A stretch of DNA of 8,321 nt. Source: Clostridiales bacterium (lineage in GTDB: Bacteria > Bacillota > Clostridia > Tissierellales > Sedimentibacteraceae). Both the position numbers and the translations under genes were made by a program. Every line of letters starts with the position of its first letter. Within the stretch, counting starts at the first letter, position 1. A model generated the notes under the pieces. The model was not told the origin of the DNA. It saw only the letters and a program-made list of their open reading frames with translations, and did no database searches. Positions 5,051-8,321 of the stretch are shown here, one piece after another. The stretch spans positions 1 to 8,321 of the forward strand of contig DMJQ01000140.1 of the NCBI GenBank assembly GCA_003457065.1, given 5' to 3'.

Positions 5051-6259
5051 ATGGAAAGTTTTATAAAACCTGAACAGACATGGATACTATGGGCTGTTTT
5101 AACCGGATTGGCTGCACTGAGCATTTATTTGGAAGAAAGGTATAAATGGGCGACGAAAGTTACAAGTTCTATTATCGCATTGTCGGGAGCCCTTATTTTA
5201 TCTAATCTTCGTATTATTCCTACCGAATCTCCGGTATATGATACAGTGTGGGGTTACATTATTCCCTTAGCTATTCCCATGCTTTTGTTTAACTGTAATA
5301 TGAAAAAAATCTGGAAAAACAGCGGAAGATTGCTCGGAATTTTTATTATTGGAGCAGTTGGTACCGTTTTAGGTGCTTTAATCGGATATTTTGCTTTGCA
5401 TAAATATGTACCAGATCTGGGATATGTAGCAACGATAATGACCGGATCATACATAGGCGGTGGTGTGAATTTTGTTGCTTTATCCGATGCCTTTAATGCA
5501 CCCAGCGAAATTATCGCTTCTGCCACAGTAGCAGATAACTTAATAATGGCATTGTACTTCTTTGTACTATTGGCAATACCATCAATGCCGTTTTTCAGGA
5601 AACATTTTTCACATCCGCTGGTTGATGAAATTGAAGGTTCAAAAATGACGGCTTCATTATCTCAATCACAAGATACAAATTCATCAAAAGCAACTGAAAT
5701 TACACTTAAGGATATTTCGCTCGTTATTGCCAGTTCATTTATTATTGTCGCAATATCCAAGGAATGTGCAGATCTTTTTTCAAGGATTATACCAACCGGT
5801 AATGTTTTCTTAAATATATTAAATTCACTGTTCGGCAATATGTATTTGATATTGACAACGTTGACAATGCTGCTGGCAACATTTAAATCAGAATTTTTCT
5901 CCTCACTGAGAGGCGCTCAGGAAATAGGAATGTTTTTTATGGCTATTTTTATGGCGGTAATAGGTGTGCCTGCATCTATATCACAAATAATTTTTAAAGC
6001 TCCGCTGCTTTTAATATTCTGCGGCATTGTGGTGGCAATAAATATGCTGGTAATATTCATCGGAGCTAAAATTTTCAAATTTAATCTGGAAGAAGCCATT
6101 ATTGCTTCCAATGCGAATATAGGAGGACCTGCAACCGCTCCTGCCATGGCAAGTGCCAAAGGATGGACGCCTTTAGTTGGACCTTCCGTTCTGGTAGCGG
6201 TGTTTGGATATATCATAGGTAATTATTTTGGTATTATAGTGGGAAATATATTGCTTTAA
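5051..6259 (+). CDS. DUF819-family polytopic membrane protein, putative transporter
   Basis: This 402-residue inner-membrane protein matches the DUF819 (YjcL-like) family. About ten hydrophobic segments are readable, split by a hydrophilic loop at about 185-220 rich in Ser, Gln and Asn. Each half holds a glycine-rich motif: GSYIGGGVN (132-140) and SNANIGGPATAPA (353-365). Paired, broken-helix motifs like these are a feature of two-fold inverted-repeat secondary transporters, so a carrier role is a reasonable inference, but the substrate has not been established to my knowledge. It is followed 37 bases later by an M19 dipeptidase and is divergent from an XRE-cupin regulator, which points to a dipeptide, amino acid or related amide. 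The start is the ATG at 5051 after AGGAGG (5038-5043). An in-frame ATG at 5015 lies at the promoter's -10 end, upstream of the start point, and is rejected. Confidence 0.85.
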   Translation: MESFIKPEQTWILWAVLTGLAALSIYLEERYKWATKVTSSIIALSGALILSNLRIIPTESPVYDTVWGYIIPLAIPMLLFNCNMKKIWKNSGRLLGIFIIGAVGTVLGALIGYFALHKYVPDLGYVATIMTGSYIGGGVNFVALSDAFNAPSEIIASATVADNLIMALYFFVLLAIPSMPFFRKHFSHPLVDEIEGSKMTASLSQSQDTNSSKATEITLKDISLVIASSFIIVAISKECADLFSRIIPTGNVFLNILNSLFGNMYLILTTLTMLLATFKSEFFSSLRGAQEIGMFFMAIFMAVIGVPASISQIIFKAPLLLIFCGIVVAINMLVIFIGAKIFKFNLEEAIIASNANIGGPATAPAMASAKGWTPLVGPSVLVAVFGYIIGNYFGIIVGNILL

Positions 6260-6296
6260 ACCAAGCAGCCGATGTAGATAGGAGGAAGGACTGATA

Positions 6297-7274
6297 ATGA
6301 TATTCAACGCACATTCGGACATGCTATCTGATATTAATTTAAGAAGATTAAACGGAGAGAAAGATGTTTTTAGGAAACATCATTATGAAAATTTTTTAAA
6401 ATCAGGAGTAAAGGGCGCCATATGGGTAATCTGGACTGATCCTGAGCATCTTAGCAATCCAAAAGAAAGAACAAGGCAGATTATAAAATCCATGCAGGAT
6501 GAATTCGATGAAGCATCGGATATATTGAATATAGTCAGGGAATATAAAGATTTTGAAAAAGGGCTTCGTGAAAATAAAATAAACATTTTAGTCGGCATGG
6601 AAGGCCTGGCAAATATTGAAGATAACATCCGTCTGATAGAATCTTTTTATAAAGATATAGGGTTGAGGCATGCATCTCTTACTTGGAATGAAAGAAACAT
6701 GCTGGCCTCCGGGGTGGATGATGATGTTAACGGCGTTACAGATTTAGGACGAAAAGCAATTGAGAAAATAGAGGAGTTAGGTATACTTCTGGATGTATCT
6801 CATTTGAATGAGAAATCTTTCTGGGATGTGGTACAAATAGCGTCAGGGCCTATAATAGCATCTCATTCAAATGCCAGGAGATTTGCAAACGTTAAAAGGA
6901 ACCTGGACGACCAGCAATTGATGGCCGTTGCTAAAAGCGGCGGTTTGGTATGCGTTAATGCCTGTAGTGCATTTGTAAATGATGATGAAGACAAACATGA
7001 AATAGACAACTTAATTGACCATATTAATTATATGAAGGATGTAATAGGTGTGGAGCACATAGGATTTGGATTTGATTTCTGTGATTTTTTGCCTGCATCA
7101 TATGTTGGGCTGCCTGATCCGAGGACAAATTCCATCACTGTAAATGGTCTATCAACCGAAGGGGATATATCAAATCTCATTAATCGGATGAAAGAGCGCA
7201 GATACACACAGAAAGAAATAGAATTAATATCCTACAGAAACTTTGATAGTCTGCTGAAAAAAATATTAAAATAA
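6297..7274 (+). CDS. M19-family membrane-dipeptidase homologue (zinc peptidase)
   Basis: This 325-residue enzyme belongs to peptidase family M19 (renal dipeptidase), binuclear zinc hydrolases that cleave dipeptides, often with loose or D-residue specificity at the C-terminal side. The metal and catalytic set is complete: H6 and D8 (AHSD), bridging E102 (GMEG), H169 (DVSH), H190 (ASHSNAR) 21 residues later as in the mammalian enzyme, R201 (RNLDD) for substrate carboxylate, and D260 (GFGFD). No signal peptide is present, since the metal motif starts at residue 5; the enzyme is cytoplasmic. It would act on substrate brought in by the DUF819 protein upstream. The ribosome binding region has AGGAGG at 6280-6285 and AAGGA at 6286-6290. 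No separate promoter is seen, so it is cotranscribed. The natural substrate (L,L-, L,D- or modified dipeptide) cannot be read from sequence. Confidence 0.93.
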   Translation: MIFNAHSDMLSDINLRRLNGEKDVFRKHHYENFLKSGVKGAIWVIWTDPEHLSNPKERTRQIIKSMQDEFDEASDILNIVREYKDFEKGLRENKINILVGMEGLANIEDNIRLIESFYKDIGLRHASLTWNERNMLASGVDDDVNGVTDLGRKAIEKIEELGILLDVSHLNEKSFWDVVQIASGPIIASHSNARRFANVKRNLDDQQLMAVAKSGGLVCVNACSAFVNDDEDKHEIDNLIDHINYMKDVIGVEHIGFGFDFCDFLPASYVGLPDPRTNSITVNGLSTEGDISNLINRMKERRYTQKEIELISYRNFDSLLKKILK

Positions 7275-7275
7275 T

Positions 7276-7312
7276 AAAACAAAAGTGCAGGTTCTTACCT
7301 GCATTTTGTTTT
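7276..7312. terminator. bidirectional intrinsic terminator
   Basis: AAAACAAAA (7276-7284) and TGCAGGT (7286-7292) pair with ACCTGCA (7297-7303) and TTTTGTTTT (7304-7312) around a TCTT loop; only G7285 is unpaired. The GC core is flanked by A-rich and T-rich arms, giving a T tract on either strand. It lies between the convergent dipeptidase and HD genes and should stop transcription from both sides. Confidence 0.9.
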
Positions 7313-7325
7313 CAAAAAAGAGCTG

Positions 7326-8006
7326 TTATGAATGAATATAATTGTCAAGCAGTTTCTGGCCGTCAGAGTATGAAAAAGAAACTTCCTCTACAATATTTTT
7401 GTAAAATGAAGCGGCAGAAGCCTGCCTTGCTTTTGCTATACAGGTGGCGCGTTTAGTATAAAACTTATCATATAAATTTTCAAGTTTATATTTATATTCC
7501 TGAAAAAAAGACGGAGTTGAATCATTTGTACCGTCAGACACTTGCCCATCAGGCAACAGAGAGTACAAAGGTTCGCCGATATGACCTTCGTACAAAATTG
7601 TCCTGGCGATTCCAATAACTCCTGTTACATCAATTTTATCGGCATCAAATAAAATTTTTGCTTCAAGAGAACAGGGCGGTTCATCAGCACGATATCTGTG
7701 AGTTTTAATGCAGTCTTTTACTTTAGAAGCAAATTTTTCATCAAACTTGTTTCGTATCAGGAAATGATATGCTTTTTCGCCGCCAACTTTCGCATGACAA
7801 AGCTCAGGATTATCAAACTGCTCCTGACGCCCTATATCATGCAAAAGGCAGGCGGTAACTAAAACATCAATATTAACATTGTTCTCATATTGTGCGATGT
7901 CTAATGCAGTGTAAAGTACACGGTAAATGTGCTCCTTGTCGTGAGCACTGTCAGCCATACATGATCTCATGTAGTTTTCAATTCCTATCAACTGTTCTTT
8001 TTTCAT
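7326..8006 (-). CDS. HD-domain phosphohydrolase (YedJ/YpgQ-like)
   Basis: This 226-residue cytoplasmic protein has an HD domain, the metal-dependent phosphohydrolase fold. The metal motif is complete: H26 (AHDKEHIYRV), H56-D57 (LLHDIGR), and D121/D123 (DADKID), with auxiliary H71 and H103 (KTHRY). The pattern and length resemble the YedJ and YpgQ proteins, some of which are nucleotide pyrophosphohydrolases. The true substrate here is unknown, and no synthetase domain is present, so it is not a full RelA/SpoT protein. The ATG at 8006 is preceded by GAGGTGA. Upstream on the minus strand a TTGACA (8077-8072) has no -10 box at proper spacing; the closest, CATAAT (8049-8044), is 22 bases away, so the promoter is not assigned. 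It stands alone, convergent to the dipeptidase, with no sign of a shared pathway. Confidence 0.87.
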   Translation of the reverse strand: MKKEQLIGIENYMRSCMADSAHDKEHIYRVLYTALDIAQYENNVNIDVLVTACLLHDIGRQEQFDNPELCHAKVGGEKAYHFLIRNKFDEKFASKVKDCIKTHRYRADEPPCSLEAKILFDADKIDVTGVIGIARTILYEGHIGEPLYSLLPDGQVSDGTNDSTPSFFQEYKYKLENLYDKFYTKRATCIAKARQASAASFYKNIVEEVSFSYSDGQKLLDNYIHS

Positions 8007-8299
8007 ACTTCACCTCACGGAATGCAATATTGTAATTAAACATATTATGTGAACTCATTTTTATATTTCTTTGTCAATTTTAAGTGATGTGTTTAATTTT
8101 CCCTCAATGCGGAGCAATACATTACTAATATCCGGTGCGGTTTTACTTTTTTGCATTTTGATATTGCATGGTTATACATTCTTATGCAATACTTGTTGTT
8201 AATCAGCAGAGGCTGTAAGTTATATCAAACATAAATACACATCATTAATATATGCTGGACATGCAACTTTGACATGGAAAAAATAGGGGTAAATTGATT
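8007..8299. other. intergenic stretch, no gene seen
   Basis: No open frame with a ribosome binding site, no tRNA and no recognisable riboswitch was found. The only structure is TATTGCAT (8162-8169) and ATGCAATA (8184-8191), an 8-bp inverted repeat with a 14-base loop; ATGCAATA occurs again at 8022-8029 near the HD gene start. TTGACA at 8269-8274 could be a -35 box, but no good -10 follows within the window. Confidence 0.5.
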
Positions 8300-8321
8300 A
8301 TGGCGCAGTTAGACACTATTC
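8300..8321 (+). CDS. possible gene start, cut by the window edge
   Basis: An ATG at 8300 opens a frame reading M-A-Q-L-D-T-I before the window ends. AGGGG (8285-8289) lies ten bases upstream, a weak and rather distant ribosome binding site. Seven residues are too few to recognise a family, and the ATG may be chance. Confidence 0.25.

Noticed and set aside
8044..8077. Promoter for the HD gene from TTGACA and CATAAT on the minus strand
   Set aside because: The two boxes are 22 bases apart, too far for a normal sigma-A promoter.
1..8321. Mobile element, prophage or defence island
   Set aside because: No transposase, integrase, terminal repeat pair around genes, target duplication or known defence domain was found; gene order and signals look chromosomal.

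Overview
The window is AT-rich, with Gram-positive signals throughout: AGGAGG-type ribosome binding sites, sigma-A promoters with extended -10 boxes, type III pantothenate kinase, an energy-coupling-factor (ECF) S component and a YtrA-type GntR regulator. This points to a low-GC Firmicute, most likely an anaerobic member of Clostridia or Tissierellia. The genus cannot be fixed from this sequence alone. All ten genes read as intact chromosomal genes. I see no transposase, phage gene, CRISPR array, tRNA or rRNA.

Region 1 (1-2241, + strand). A CYTH-domain phosphohydrolase/cyclase-like protein (139-669) has its own extended -10 promoter. A second promoter precedes a two-gene pantothenate unit: an ECF S component, probably PanT (759-1340), and coaX (1350-2120). 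Together these would import pantothenate and phosphorylate it, the first step of coenzyme A synthesis. A long hairpin element of about 90 bp (2152-2241) with a perfect 13-bp stem and a structured interior closes the unit.

Region 2 (2272-4163, + strand). This is a compact, self-regulated operon: a YtrA-like GntR repressor, an ABC ATPase and an ABC-2 type permease. The genes abut or overlap. A perfect 12-bp inverted repeat lies over the -10 box and transcription start, and is the likely operator. Such operons are usually linked to cell-envelope or antimicrobial stress.

Region 3 (4164-7312). After a stretch with two abutting hairpins comes an XRE-cupin regulator on the minus strand (4346-4888). 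It is divergent from a two-gene unit: a DUF819 polytopic membrane protein (5051-6259) and an M19-family membrane-dipeptidase homologue (6297-7274). The shared intergenic region carries promoters in both directions, a 14-bp palindrome and a direct repeat with a two-turn period. The layout suggests a regulated uptake-and-hydrolysis module for a dipeptide or related amide. This is the least described system here. A strong bidirectional terminator ends it.

Region 4 (7326-8321). An HD-domain phosphohydrolase lies on the minus strand, followed by about 290 bp with no convincing gene and a possible gene start at the right edge.

Four starts were placed downstream of longer open frames because the upstream codons overlap a ribosome binding site, a promoter or the preceding gene: CYTH at 139, GntR at 2331, ABC ATPase at 2707 and DUF819 at 5051.
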